Positions 50,517 to 59,570 of a stretch of DNA of 64,000 nt are shown piece after piece. The DNA lies in the NCBI RefSeq assembly GCF_021532275.1, contig NZ_JACBOT010000029.1:124001-188000 (forward strand). The letters are read 5' to 3'. How positions within the stretch are numbered: the first letter of the stretch is position 1; every line of letters starts with the position of its first letter. Origin of the DNA: Brevibacterium sp. UCMA 11754 (GTDB lineage Bacteria > Actinomycetota > Actinomycetes > Actinomycetales > Brevibacteriaceae). The notes beneath the pieces are model-generated. The model made no database searches, was not told the origin of the DNA, and saw only the letters and a program-made list of their open reading frames with translations. Position numbers and translations under genes: made by a program.

Positions 50517-51571
50517 GACTCCATCCTGCCGGATGAATCCAGATCGGACATGTCGAGGACGAATCGGTACCGCACGTCGTTTCCTGCGAGTCGTTCAAGC
50601 GCCGTGTCGACCTGTGAAGACGGCAGCACCTCGACGTCGGGGACGACTCCGTTGTCGGCACAGAACTGCAGCATTTCAGCGGTCGAAGGTCGACCCCCGC
50701 TGCCTGCGGAACTGAGATTCTTTCGGCCGATGAGCAGGTCGGTGACCTCCACGGTGAGCGCGCCCAGATAGCCGAGGACGCTGAGAGCCCCGTCCAGCCC
50801 GACCAGCTTGAGATAGGGTGTGACCTCGTGTGGTGCCGAGACGGTGTCGATGACGACGTCGAAACCCTCCCGTGCCGCGGTCATCTGCGCAGAGTCGGTG
50901 GAGACAATGAAACCATCCGCGCCGAGTCGGCGGGCATCGTCGGCCTTGTCCGAGGTGCGGCTGATCACGGTCGCGGTGGCACCGAGTGCGACCGCGAGCT
51001 TGACTGCGAGATGGCCGAGGCCTCCGAGGCCGACCACGGCAGCGCGTACACCCGGCCCGACATCCAACGCGCGCAGCGGCTCCCAGACGGTGACGCCCGC
51101 ACACATCAGCGGTGCCGTCGCGGCCGGATCCAGCCCCTCGGGGAGCAGGTAGGCGAAGTCTTCGCGGACAACGTACTCCCGCGAGAACCCGCCCAGGGTC
51201 GTCGATCCGTCGACACGATCCTTCCCGCCATAGGTCAGTGTGGGAAACTCGTGGCAGAAGTTCTCCTGTCCTGCCCGGCACATCGGGCACTGACCGCAGG
51301 AATCGACGATGTTGCCCACCGCGACACTGTCGCCGACGGAGAAGGCTGCCACCTCGAGCCCAACCTCGCTGACGACGCCGGTGAACTCGTGCCCCGGGAT
51401 GAGGCGCGAGTGGCCATCATGGTCACGCAGTGCCTGCAGGTCGCTGTGGCAGACCCCGCAGTAGTCAACCCTCACAGCGATGTCATCCGGGCGCAGTTCG
51501 CGCCGCTCCAACAGGCCTGCACTCAATTCCGAGGAGCCAGTCGCCTGCCACCCAGTGGTCGTTCGCATCAC
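50513..51571 (-). CDS. Zinc-dependent alcohol dehydrogenase (MDR family)
   Basis: The 352-residue medium-chain dehydrogenase has catalytic zinc ligands in CGVCHSDL and GHEFTG, the structural zinc cysteines in SCGQCPMCRAGQENFC, and a Rossmann motif GLGGLGHLAVKLA near 174-186. The HSD after the first cysteine is typical of the cinnamyl-alcohol/YahK-type aldehyde reductases. It is divergent from a TetR regulator across a 91-base gap with a clear dyad, so it is probably its target. It heads a two-gene unit with the frameshifted YdeI-like gene. Confidence 0.93.
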   Translation of the reverse strand: MMRTTTGWQATGSSELSAGLLERRELRPDDIAVRVDYCGVCHSDLQALRDHDGHSRLIPGHEFTGVVSEVGLEVAAFSVGDSVAVGNIVDSCGQCPMCRAGQENFCHEFPTLTYGGKDRVDGSTTLGGFSREYVVREDFAYLLPEGLDPAATAPLMCAGVTVWEPLRALDVGPGVRAAVVGLGGLGHLAVKLAVALGATATVISRTSDKADDARRLGADGFIVSTDSAQMTAAREGFDVVIDTVSAPHEVTPYLKLVGLDGALSVLGYLGALTVEVTDLLIGRKNLSSAGSGGRPSTAEMLQFCADNGVVPDVEVLPSSQVDTALERLAGNDVRYRFVLDMSDLDSSGRMES

Positions 51572-51580
51572 AGATCCCCC

Positions 51581-51604
51581 TAAACAGACTATTCGGTCTA
51601 TTTA
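51581..51604. promoter_or_regulatory. TetR-type operator between alcohol dehydrogenase and TetR genes
   Basis: TAAACAGAC, six bases (TATTCG), GTCTATTTA forms a dyad of 9-bp half-sites with one mismatch. It begins 10 bases before the alcohol dehydrogenase start. A second GGTCTGTTT half-site occurs near 51641-51649, close to the TetR start. It is a likely operator for the TetR protein at 51663. Confidence 0.65.
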
Positions 51605-51662
51605 GCGTACTGCCGCACTCCGGGCGACGCAAACCAACTGGTCTGTTTGATACTGTGACTGC

Positions 51663-52250
51663 ATGCCCGAGCAACCCCAGACCCCCCGCGGGGCAGCGAC
51701 CTACCAGCGCATCCTCGACGCAGCCACCGAGGAGTTCGCCCAGCACGGCATCGCCGGGGCCCGTGTCGACCGGATCGTGTCGGCCGCACGGACGAACAAG
51801 GCTCAGCTCTACTCCTACTTCGGCGACAAGGGCCAGCTCTTCGACGCCATCTTCCTCGACTCCCTCGACAGCATCACCAACACGGTGCCCATCGATGCCG
51901 AGGACCTCGCCGATTGGGCCGTGCGTCTCTACGACGAATACCTGCGCCGTCCCGACCTCATCCGACTGGCCACCTGGACGCGATTGGAGCGACGGCCCAC
52001 GGGCCACCTCGCCGAATCCCACGATGACTACGATGACCACAAACTCTCGGCCATCGCCGCTGCTCAGAAGGCGGGGCAGGTCCGGGACGGCGACCCGTTC
52101 GACATCATGGCGATGGTCATCGCGATGTCGATGGCGTGGTCACCGGTGAGCAATGTCTACGCCGCCGACAGCAGTGAACCCGCCAAGGTGCACTCCTCCC
52201 GCCGGAGTTTGCTGCGCGAGTGCGTCTCCCAGGCCATGAGACCCCATTGA
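51663..52250 (+). CDS. TetR-family transcriptional regulator
   Basis: The 195-residue protein has a TetR helix-turn-helix at about 10-58 (ILDAATEEFAQHGIAGARVD, then NKAQLYSYFGDKGQLFDAIF) and a variable C-terminal ligand domain. It is divergent from the zinc alcohol dehydrogenase and likely represses it through the dyad in the shared gap. The MLARPTGHLAESHDDY-like acidic stretch (about 113-128) in the ligand domain is not diagnostic. The next gene (AraC) is convergent, with a 7-base gap. Confidence 0.93.
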   Translation: MPEQPQTPRGAATYQRILDAATEEFAQHGIAGARVDRIVSAARTNKAQLYSYFGDKGQLFDAIFLDSLDSITNTVPIDAEDLADWAVRLYDEYLRRPDLIRLATWTRLERRPTGHLAESHDDYDDHKLSAIAAAQKAGQVRDGDPFDIMAMVIAMSMAWSPVSNVYAADSSEPAKVHSSRRSLLRECVSQAMRPH

Positions 52251-52257
52251 CGCATGG

Positions 52258-53244
52258 TCAGACGCGGGCGGCAGTCCCCTTCGGAGCCTGCTGAGCAAGG
52301 ATGCGCGTCCGATACCTGTGCGGAGATTCGCCGACGCTGCGCTTGAACGCGGAACTGAAGGAACTCTCCGAGGAGTACCCGAGCTTGAGCGCGAGCAGTT
52401 TCATCCTCGAGTCGGCTGACTGCAGTTCGCGCTTGGCCAAGAGCATCCGCCACCGCACGAGGTAGGTCAGCGGCGGCATGCCCGCGACCTCGCGGAAGCG
52501 AACGGCGAAGGCCGTGCGCGACATCGCTGCGGCTCGGGCGAGGTCGTTGAGCCCCCAGGCCACCTCGGGACGTTCATGGATGAGGTCGAGAGCAGGCTTC
52601 AGCCGATCGTCTCCCAGCAGCCTCAGCCACCCCGATGGAACGGCGGGCTGATCGGCGAACGCCCGCAGGACGTCGAGAATGAGCAGTTGGCTGTACTCAC
52701 GGACGGCGAAGTCCACGCCGGGTCGCTTCGCGGAGATCTCCTCGAAGAGTCGATCAATGGTCCCGCTCACGCGAGAGGACGATGGAGAGGAGGTGCGGAT
52801 GTGGGCCACAGGCGGCAGCGCATCAAACAGGAGCTCATGGCCGGCGGAATCAAGGTCGATCCGTCCGCCGATGAAGATGTCCGAATTCTCAGGGTCAGCG
52901 ACGTCGAGGTGAGCGATCTCTGCGTTCGCCGGCTGCGCCACCCGGGTCAGCGGACCGTCACCGGCGCCCCCGCGCAGGGACAGCCATGACCGGGCATTGA
53001 GGATCGCCACTTCTCCTTCAACCAGCGTGATCGGAGAGTCGATCCCATCGGTGCTCAGTGTGGCCCGTCCGCGCACAATCGCGCAGAATTTCAATTCCTC
53101 GTCGACATCTGATTCCGCCAACCACTGGCCGCTGACAGCAGCACCACCGGAGACCACACCACGCACCGAGATGAGGTCTAGCACTTCCGAGAGATGATCG
53201 CCGGCCATGTCTGAACTATAGAGCATGATTTGCGGACTCTGCAT
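52258..53244 (-). CDS. AraC-family transcriptional regulator
   Basis: The 328-residue protein has an N-terminal cupin-like domain (about 15-200, with the AraC-binding type motif VEGEVAILNARSWLSL) and a C-terminal double helix-turn-helix (about 225-320, LARAAAMSRTAFAVRFREVA, then GYSSESSFSSAFKRSVGESP). The proposed start is the ATG at 53244; ATGs at 53226 and 53208 are alternatives. It is divergent from the short-chain dehydrogenase gene with 38 bases between, so it probably activates or represses it. Confidence 0.92.
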   Translation of the reverse strand: MQSPQIMLYSSDMAGDHLSEVLDLISVRGVVSGGAAVSGQWLAESDVDEELKFCAIVRGRATLSTDGIDSPITLVEGEVAILNARSWLSLRGGAGDGPLTRVAQPANAEIAHLDVADPENSDIFIGGRIDLDSAGHELLFDALPPVAHIRTSSPSSSRVSGTIDRLFEEISAKRPGVDFAVREYSQLLILDVLRAFADQPAVPSGWLRLLGDDRLKPALDLIHERPEVAWGLNDLARAAAMSRTAFAVRFREVAGMPPLTYLVRWRMLLAKRELQSADSRMKLLALKLGYSSESSFSSAFKRSVGESPHRYRTRILAQQAPKGTAARV

Positions 53245-53282
53245 TATTCCAGGTACTAAAGGAACCCGTCAGAGTAGGAGAC

Positions 53283-54062
53283 ATGAATACAGAAACCACT
53301 GCCCCATCATCGACCGAATCAACACCAGTCGCTCTCATCAGCGGCGCGAACAGAGGAATCGGGCTGCAGGTCGCCAAGGATCTTGCAGCCGCTGGCTTAA
53401 CCGTCCTTCTCGGGTCCCGTAACGAGACGAGCGGGCGTGAGGCCGCTGCTGAGATCGGCGCCGGCACCATCGCCCTCCAGCTCGACGTCACCGACGAAGA
53501 CTCCGTCATTGCGGCCGCAGAGCGCATCAATGCTGAGTACGGCCGCCTCGATCTGCTGGTCAACAATGCTGGAGTGTCATTCCTCGGAGATCGCAGCACA
53601 CCGCTGCCTGAGAGAGCCCGCTCCGGACTGCTGACCAATGCGCCGCTTGAGACAGTGCGGGACATGTACGAGATCAACGTCTTCGGAGTCATTGCGCTCA
53701 CCCAGGCTCTCCTTCCTCTGCTGCGCTCCACACCCGGATCACGCGTGGTCAACGTCGGCAGCGGCGGCGGATCATTGGCGGCGAATGCCGATCCCGAGAA
53801 CCCGCATCGGCGGATGTTCGGCCTCTACTCCGTGACCAAGACCGCCCTGCACGCGGTCTCTCTGGCCTTCGCCACAGCGCTCGAACCCGAGGGCATTCCG
53901 GTCAACACCGTCGACCCGGGAATGACGTCGACTGCACTCAATGATTTCCAGGGAACGAAGACTGTCGAACAGGGTGCGGCCCATATCGTCGCCGTGGCAC
54001 TGCGCGGGACCGACGGACCGACCGGAACGTTCACCAGCGACGAAGGCACGGTGCCGTGGTGA
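53283..54062 (+). CDS. Short-chain dehydrogenase/reductase
   Basis: The 259-residue classical SDR has the cofactor motif LISGANRGIGLQVAKDLA (about 18-35), DVTDED, NNAGVS near 97-102, and the catalytic Tyr-Lys in YSVTK (about 181-185) with a Ser-rich strand upstream. The cofactor is NAD(P)H; the Arg after the glycine-rich turn favours NADP. It is the only gene downstream of the AraC-controlled promoter. The substrate is unknown; carbonyl or quinone reduction is a common role. Confidence 0.93.
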   Translation: MNTETTAPSSTESTPVALISGANRGIGLQVAKDLAAAGLTVLLGSRNETSGREAAAEIGAGTIALQLDVTDEDSVIAAAERINAEYGRLDLLVNNAGVSFLGDRSTPLPERARSGLLTNAPLETVRDMYEINVFGVIALTQALLPLLRSTPGSRVVNVGSGGGSLAANADPENPHRRMFGLYSVTKTALHAVSLAFATALEPEGIPVNTVDPGMTSTALNDFQGTKTVEQGAAHIVAVALRGTDGPTGTFTSDEGTVPW

Positions 54063-54083
54063 TCGGCAGCTGAACGCCTGCCA

Positions 54084-54746
54084 TCACTCCTGGTACAGGG
54101 CTGAAGCAGAGCCCGAGTGACTGGTGAGAACTGTCATCATATGTGATCGTGCACGTTCGATGCCCTGCAATGCGGTATTGCGGATGACGTCGGGATCACG
54201 GCCTTCGATGGCGTCGACCAAGCGGCCGTGATTGACCGCCTTGTAGGGTCGTCCCAGCTCCTTGCGCAGGTTGAGGCAGCGTTCGATCTCCTCATGGATC
54301 GAGCGCACGGTTTTCGCAAGCACAGGAACACCGGACAGTTCGGCGATCCGGACGTGCAGCTGCCCGTTGCGCTCATTGAGCACGTGTTTCTCGACGGACG
54401 GGTCGATGCTCAGATCGCTCAACTCCGCCAGATCTTCGAGTTCAGCCGACGAGGCGCGCTCCGAAGCAAGAACGGCCGCTTCCGGTTCGACCATCTTGCG
54501 CAGGGCGTAGAGATCCTGAATCTCGCTGAAGTCGATCGGCTTGATGAACGTGCCCCGTCGAGGCATGACCACGACTAGACCCTCACGACGCAGGCTGTTG
54601 ATCGCTTCCCGAACCGGAGTGCGACTCATCTCGTATTCTTCGGCGATCGCCGAATCCGAGATCATGGTGCCAGGACGCAGCGTCGTTTTCACGATGTCTC
54701 TCTTCAACTGCGCGTAGGCCTGGTCGGCCATTGAAGTCTTTGTCAC
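54084..54746 (-). CDS. GntR-family regulator with FCD effector domain
   Basis: The 220-residue protein has a GntR winged helix (about 8-72, ISDSAIAEEYEMSRTPVREA, then INSLRREGLVVVMPRRGTFI) and an all-helical FCD domain with histidines near the metal site (LNERNGQLHVRIAEL and NHGRLVDAIE). The start is a GTG at 54746. It is divergent from the AbgT-type transporter and opine dehydrogenase genes, which it probably controls through the repeats at 54839-54877. FCD regulators commonly bind carboxylates or amino-acid derivatives. Confidence 0.92.
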   Translation of the reverse strand: MTKTSMADQAYAQLKRDIVKTTLRPGTMISDSAIAEEYEMSRTPVREAINSLRREGLVVVMPRRGTFIKPIDFSEIQDLYALRKMVEPEAAVLASERASSAELEDLAELSDLSIDPSVEKHVLNERNGQLHVRIAELSGVPVLAKTVRSIHEEIERCLNLRKELGRPYKAVNHGRLVDAIEGRDPDVIRNTALQGIERARSHMMTVLTSHSGSASALYQE

Positions 54747-54838
54747 CGCCGAACAACCTTTCAGATCACTGTGCTGAGACTCGTCCTACCGAAGAACAAG
54801 TTGACTTCCGATCGGTGCCACTCTAGCATCCTTGTTAT

Positions 54839-54877
54839 ATATCAGACGGATACTTTACGGATACACGATACTGATAT
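54839..54877. promoter_or_regulatory. Repeat-rich operator region upstream of the AbgT/opine dehydrogenase unit
   Basis: ATATCAG (54839-54845) and CTGATAT (54871-54877) form a dyad. Between them ACGGATAC occurs at 54846-54853 and 54857-54864, and ACGATAC at 54865-54871. The first two copies are 11 bases apart, one DNA turn. This arrangement 60-95 bases before the transporter ATG suits cooperative binding of the FCD-GntR regulator. Confidence 0.55.
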
Positions 54878-54935
54878 TGCGCCTGAGAGGGCCTCACACA
54901 ATGAAGTGCACATCGCCTCACCTGAAAGGCATCGA

Positions 54936-56513
54936 ATGACAGCCACCACGGAAGACCACGCGGTTGCCAACCCAGACAATCGCTTCTATCGCATTCTGAC
55001 TTCGATCGAGCGGGCAGGGAACAAGCTTCCGCATCCGTTCTGGCTGTTCGTCATTCTCTGCCTGGCGCTCGGAACGACGAGTGCGATCCTGGCAGGACTC
55101 GGAGTGTCGGTGACTCTGCCCGTTGACGGAGAGACAGTCGCGGTCAACAACCTCTTCTCAATCGATGGAGCACTCTTCGCCATCGAGAACGCCCTGACGA
55201 ACTACGCGACGTTCCCGCCATTGGCCATGATCGTCGTCGTGTTGCTCGGCGTCAGCGTCGCAGAGCGCAGCGGCTTGCTGACTGCTCTGCTGCGTGTGAC
55301 GGTGGGCAGGCTTCCGAAAGCTTGGCTGACCTTCTCGATCGCCTTCGCCTCGATGATTGCGCACGTCATGTCGGATTCTGCGTACCTCGTGATGATCCCA
55401 TTGGGTGCCCTGGCCTTCCGCGCTGCCGGACGGAGTCCGTTGCTCGGTCTCATGGTCGCCTATGCGGCCACGGCCGTCGGTTTCAATGCGAGTCCGCTCG
55501 TCACACCCTCGGACGCCATTCGCGCTTCACTGTCGATGGCGGCGTCCCACATTGTCGACAAGGACTATGTCGTCACACCGTTCGCCACCTACTTTTTCAC
55601 GGCCGCGTCGTCAGTGGTGCTGTCGATCACCATCGCCGTCGTCGTCGACAAAGTGATCAGCCGCCGTCCTGAGTTCTCACCCGAACGCCTCTCAAGTGAC
55701 TTCCGAGTCTCGGACAAACTGTTCAATACGGAGTCCACCAACCATGAATCCGTCGAGCTGAGCGCTGAGGAGCGTCGGGGCCTCATCGTGTCCGCTGTCG
55801 TCTTCGTCGTCGCAGCCGTCGGGATCGCGTTGATGCTCATGCCGGGCTCGCCGTTTCGCGGGGAAGGCGGAAGCATCATTCAGTCGCCCGTGCTCAAGAA
55901 CATCGCCATCTTCATTTCGCTGGTCTTCGCCCTGCTCGGCATCGTGTACGGGCGGATCACACGATCGATCCCCCATCTCGGCGATGTTCCTCCGGCAATG
56001 GCCGAAGGCATCCGAACCTTGGCGCCAGTCCTCGTGCTCTTCTTCGTCGTCTCCCAGTTCCTCGCGTATTTCGAATGGACGAACATCGGGTCGGTCATCA
56101 GCGTCAACGGTGCCGCGCTGTTCAAACAACTCAACGCTGCGCATCTGGTTCTGCTGCTCATCATCGTTCTTGCCATCTGCGTGCTCAACATGCTGATCAC
56201 CAGCGGCTCCGCGATGTGGTCGATCCTCGCTCCCGTCGTAGTTCCGCTCGTCATGTACATCGGAATGCGGCCGGAATCGGCAATGGTCGCGTTCATGATC
56301 GGCGATTCGGTCACCAACTGCCTGACGCCGCTCAACGGCTACTTCGTCCTCGCGCTCGGCTATGTCCAGCACTTCCGTAAGGGCGCCGGAGTCGGGACCA
56401 TGCTCTCCTTCACCCTGCCCCTGGCCTTGGCAGTGCTCATCGTCTGGTCCATCTTCTTCGTCATCTGGTATCTCGTCGGAATCCCACTGGGGCCAGGGGT
56501 GCCGGTTCGATGA
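54936..56513 (+). CDS. AbgT-family transporter
   Basis: The ATG at 54936 has GAAAGG upstream and gives 525 residues; a longer frame to 54771 overlaps the operator and is rejected. The protein has about eleven membrane segments and AbgT motifs, including SYLV-like DSAYLVMIPLGALAF near 155-169 and ITSGSAMWSILAPV with SVTNCLTPLNGYF near the end. AbgT proteins transport p-aminobenzoyl-glutamate, or export sulfonamides, using the ion gradient. The next gene, an opine dehydrogenase-like enzyme, suggests that this one carries an opine or similar N-substituted amino acid. Confidence 0.9.
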   Translation: MTATTEDHAVANPDNRFYRILTSIERAGNKLPHPFWLFVILCLALGTTSAILAGLGVSVTLPVDGETVAVNNLFSIDGALFAIENALTNYATFPPLAMIVVVLLGVSVAERSGLLTALLRVTVGRLPKAWLTFSIAFASMIAHVMSDSAYLVMIPLGALAFRAAGRSPLLGLMVAYAATAVGFNASPLVTPSDAIRASLSMAASHIVDKDYVVTPFATYFFTAASSVVLSITIAVVVDKVISRRPEFSPERLSSDFRVSDKLFNTESTNHESVELSAEERRGLIVSAVVFVVAAVGIALMLMPGSPFRGEGGSIIQSPVLKNIAIFISLVFALLGIVYGRITRSIPHLGDVPPAMAEGIRTLAPVLVLFFVVSQFLAYFEWTNIGSVISVNGAALFKQLNAAHLVLLLIIVLAICVLNMLITSGSAMWSILAPVVVPLVMYIGMRPESAMVAFMIGDSVTNCLTPLNGYFVLALGYVQHFRKGAGVGTMLSFTLPLALAVLIVWSIFFVIWYLVGIPLGPGVPVR

Positions 56514-56563
56514 CGGATGCGTTCAATCGTGACAACAGAGACTCTCGAAAGGAAACAACACAT

Positions 56564-57643
56564 ATGGGAACAATCACCGTCATCGGTGCGGGCAACGTTG
56601 GCCAGACGATCGCCGGGCATATGGCATTGCTGGGACATTCTGTGCGGATGTTCTCGCGCTGGGACAAAGAGTTTCAGCCGATCAGGGATCGAGGAGGAAT
56701 CGAACTCTTCGGCGAAATCAACGGGATCGGCATACCGGACCTGCTCACCACCGACATCGGCACAGCTACGGAGAACGCAGATGTGGTTGTGGTCGCCGCA
56801 CCCGCGTTCGCACACCCGGGCCTCTCTGAGTCGCTCGCTTCCACCCTGGAACCCGATCAACTCGTCGTCTTCCAACCCACAGTTCTGGGCAGCGGTGTGG
56901 AGCTGTCCCGCCACTTCGCGCTGGCCGACCGGCAACCATGCCTGATCGCAGAGAGCGCGACCAGCTTATACACGTGCCGGCTCAAGGAGCCCGCCAAGGT
57001 CTACGTCGGCGCAGTGAAGGACTCGATCGGCATTTCGAGCATTCCCAACAGCAGGACACAGGAGGTCATCGGTCGCCTCGTCCCCTTCTTCGGCGAACAC
57101 TACAGCCCGGCAGCTGACAGTTTGGCGGTCGGCCTGAGCAATTCGAATCCGATCTATCACGTTCCGCCGGCAGTCCTGAACTTCAAGACTGTCGAAGACG
57201 CCGAACGTCTGCCACAGCACGAGCTCGTGACCCCGAGAATCGCCGAAGCCATCGATGCTCTCGATCAGGAACGACTTTCGCTGTCGACAGTGCTACATAC
57301 TCACACCACGGGATTCTGGCAGTTCCTGGACGATGCCTATGGAGTCAGCGAAGGCTCGTTCGTCGACAGAGTCGTACAGGGATACGGCCGACAGGCGTTT
57401 CCTGAACCGGACTCCCTGACACATCGGTACTTCACGGAAGATATCCCCTTCGGACTGGTCATCTGGAGTTCTATTGCCCGACAGATCGGTGTACCCATGC
57501 CGCTGACCGATGGCTTCATCACCATCAGCAGCGTGCTCTGCGGGGTCGATTTCTCTGCAAACGGCCGCACTGCAGAGTCCCTCGGCCTCGCAGACGCCGA
57601 GGTGGACGACATACTCGATGTCTTCCGCAATGGAGTGCGCTGA
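56564..57643 (+). CDS. Opine (octopine/nopaline) dehydrogenase family protein
   Basis: The ATG at 56564 follows AAAGGA and begins TITVIGAGNVGQTIAGHMA, the Rossmann motif; an ATG at 56510 overlapping the transporter stop gives 18 extra residues. The 359-residue protein has a C-terminal all-helical domain with SNSNPIYHVPPAVLN near 186-200, where the family's catalytic histidine lies, and GFITISSVLCGVDF near 320. Opine dehydrogenases reversibly join amino acids and keto acids with NAD(P)H. Placed with an AbgT transporter and a GntR regulator, it may oxidise imported opines. A terminator hairpin follows. Confidence 0.88.
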   Translation: MGTITVIGAGNVGQTIAGHMALLGHSVRMFSRWDKEFQPIRDRGGIELFGEINGIGIPDLLTTDIGTATENADVVVVAAPAFAHPGLSESLASTLEPDQLVVFQPTVLGSGVELSRHFALADRQPCLIAESATSLYTCRLKEPAKVYVGAVKDSIGISSIPNSRTQEVIGRLVPFFGEHYSPAADSLAVGLSNSNPIYHVPPAVLNFKTVEDAERLPQHELVTPRIAEAIDALDQERLSLSTVLHTHTTGFWQFLDDAYGVSEGSFVDRVVQGYGRQAFPEPDSLTHRYFTEDIPFGLVIWSSIARQIGVPMPLTDGFITISSVLCGVDFSANGRTAESLGLADAEVDDILDVFRNGVR

Positions 57644-57660
57644 CCCTTTCGGGCCAAAAA

Positions 57661-57703
57661 CGTGGAAGGGCCGGGCACACGTAGAGCCGTTCGGCCCTCC
57701 ACG
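57661..57703. terminator. Hairpin terminator between opine dehydrogenase and VOC genes
   Basis: CGTGGAAGGGCCG (57661-57673) pairs with CGGCCCTCCACG (57692-57703) with one bulged base and an 18-base loop. It lies between convergent genes and probably serves both. Confidence 0.65.
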
Positions 57704-57710
57704 CGAATGT

Positions 57711-58454
57711 CTAGTCGACTGCGGCGCTGCAGGCCAGAACAGCGCCGGCTGGGTCAGCAATGACGACATTCCGGTGGCTCTCGGTGTCGAAGGGCTCGAG
57801 CACGACCGTGCCGCCCAGCGACTCAACGAGCGCCGCGGTGGTGTCTGCGTCGTTGATGGCAACGTTGATGGCCCAGTGAGATGGTGCGTTACCTGCGTCG
57901 GATAGCAGACCGATGGTGTGCCCGTCGAGACTCCACCGTGAGAACGGTGCTCCCGACACCTCGTGGAGTTCCCAGCCGAAAAGCGCACCATAGAAATCCT
58001 GCGACGCTCGAGCGTCAGGACTGTGGAGCGAGGACATTGACCAGGTGTTGGTCTCGCCGGCAACCTCGACCCCCTCGGCGCTCTGGTCATCATTGACGCA
58101 GAAGGGGATTCCACTTGGATCGGCGAGGATCGCGACTCGTCCGCCCGAACGTTGTTCCAGAGACGGCAGGAGACAGCTGCCGCCCGCAGCTTCAGACTCG
58201 GCGATCGATCTGTCGATGTCATCGACGCGGACGTGGATCAACCACCCGGCAGGAACTGCCTCCGGTGCCTGAACGATACCGGCGACTCTCTGCCCGTCTA
58301 ACCGCGCCACGTGGACACTGTCATCCTCGCCGAGGCCCTCGACAGTCCATCCGAAGAGCTGGCTGTAGAACTCGATCGCTTCCGACACATTGGGTTGGAG
58401 GGCTTCGATCCAGAACGGAGTTCCGATTCCGTGGGTGCTGTCGTGGGGCATCAT
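57711..58454 (-). CDS. Two-domain VOC (glyoxalase/bleomycin resistance-like) protein
   Basis: The 247-residue protein holds two VOC repeats: about 8-120 (FWIEALQPNVSEAIEFYSQL, then FGWTVEG) and 130-245 (SMSSLHSPDARASQDFYGAL, then FGWELHEV), each with the AFYxxLFGW pattern. Such two-domain VOC proteins act as hydroxylases, glyoxalases or binding proteins. Its ATG overlaps the end of the CDF transporter gene (58451-58454). The substrate is not known. Confidence 0.88.
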   Translation of the reverse strand: MMPHDSTHGIGTPFWIEALQPNVSEAIEFYSQLFGWTVEGLGEDDSVHVARLDGQRVAGIVQAPEAVPAGWLIHVRVDDIDRSIAESEAAGGSCLLPSLEQRSGGRVAILADPSGIPFCVNDDQSAEGVEVAGETNTWSMSSLHSPDARASQDFYGALFGWELHEVSGAPFSRWSLDGHTIGLLSDAGNAPSHWAINVAINDADTTAALVESLGGTVVLEPFDTESHRNVVIADPAGAVLACSAAVD

Positions 58455-59413
58455 TGCTTCCCGATCTCCAGTTTTTCCTGTCCCTGCGCGGAAGGCGTGA
58501 GGACGACCTCCTGGACAGCCTCGAGCTTCTCGATCTCCACCTCGGTCCTGCGCAGACGGTCTGCCAACTGACTCTCCCGATCGTCACCGGTGAGGTCGAC
58601 GGCGGCGACGAGGAAGACGCTCCCTGGCCCGACGTATTCGATGTGGAGGTAGCTGATGCTGTCGATGGAGGGTACTTCGAGCATTGCTGTCAGGAAGTCA
58701 TCGCGGATCTCCGGGGTGACGGTCTCTCCCACGAGGAAACGACGATTGCGGTCGATGAGGACGATTGCGACGATGCCGAGGAGGATGCCGACGAGGATCG
58801 ATCCTATGGCATCGAATGCGGCGATTCCAGTGAGCTGGTGGGCGAGCATGGCGGCGAACGCGATGACGATGCCGATGAGGGCCGAGGCATCCTCGGCGAA
58901 GACGGCGCGCAGAGTCGGGTTCGGACCGTTCATCACGTATTCGACCGTATTTCGATCCAGTTTGTCGGCGCGAGCTCGGCCCTGTCGGAGTGACTGAATG
59001 AATGAGGTGCCTTCGAAGAGGAAGGAGACCCCGAGCACGATGTATCCGACGAGGTAGCTGCTCTCAGCCTCTTCGGCGAAGAGCGATGAGATGCCATGCC
59101 AGATTGAGACGGCCGAGCCCACCGAGAAGAGCCCGAATGCGGCGAACATGGACCACACGTAGGCTTCCCGCCCATGGCCGGTCGGATGCTTGGCATCGGC
59201 CGGTTTCTTCCCTCGCCGTTCGGCGATGAGAAGGAAGATCTGGTTGCCGGTATCGGCCCAGGAGTGGGCCGACTCGGCCACAAGGGAAGCCGATCCGGTG
59301 AGAACAGCAGCAACCGTCTTGGCGATGGCAACGGCAAGATTCGCGCAGAAGGCAATGATGACGGTGAGCATACTGCCGCCGTTGTCCTTCTTCTCGTTCG
59401 AGACGTCGCTCAT
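58451..59413 (-). CDS. Cation diffusion facilitator family transporter
   Basis: The 320-residue protein has six membrane segments (about 15-205), the metal-binding motif SLVAESAHSWADTGNQ (residues about 42-57, with His and Asp in helix 2), a second site around helix 5, and a C-terminal cytoplasmic domain with the dimer interface (VETVTPEIRDDFLTAML). CDF transporters export Zn, Fe, Co or Mn by proton antiport. It overlaps the VOC gene by four bases. The metal is not determined by the visible residues. Confidence 0.9.
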   Translation of the reverse strand: MSDVSNEKKDNGGSMLTVIIAFCANLAVAIAKTVAAVLTGSASLVAESAHSWADTGNQIFLLIAERRGKKPADAKHPTGHGREAYVWSMFAAFGLFSVGSAVSIWHGISSLFAEEAESSYLVGYIVLGVSFLFEGTSFIQSLRQGRARADKLDRNTVEYVMNGPNPTLRAVFAEDASALIGIVIAFAAMLAHQLTGIAAFDAIGSILVGILLGIVAIVLIDRNRRFLVGETVTPEIRDDFLTAMLEVPSIDSISYLHIEYVGPGSVFLVAAVDLTGDDRESQLADRLRRTEVEIEKLEAVQEVVLTPSAQGQEKLEIGKQ

Positions 59414-59570
59414 CGTCGATGTCCGAACGGGATGGTGGTCATGGCTGGTCCTTCTTCCTCGGCTGCGTGGCAGGTCATCAGAATCCAGCTTACGACCGAC
59501 GATCGCTCCCGACGCTGTTCTACGTCAGATCCAACGTCGACGACCTCTCACACCGCTTGGCCCGCTGACG

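Noticed and set aside
54771..54935. Longer start for the AbgT transporter at 54771
   Set aside because: It would place the operator repeats inside the coding region, while the ATG at 54936 has a good ribosome-binding site.
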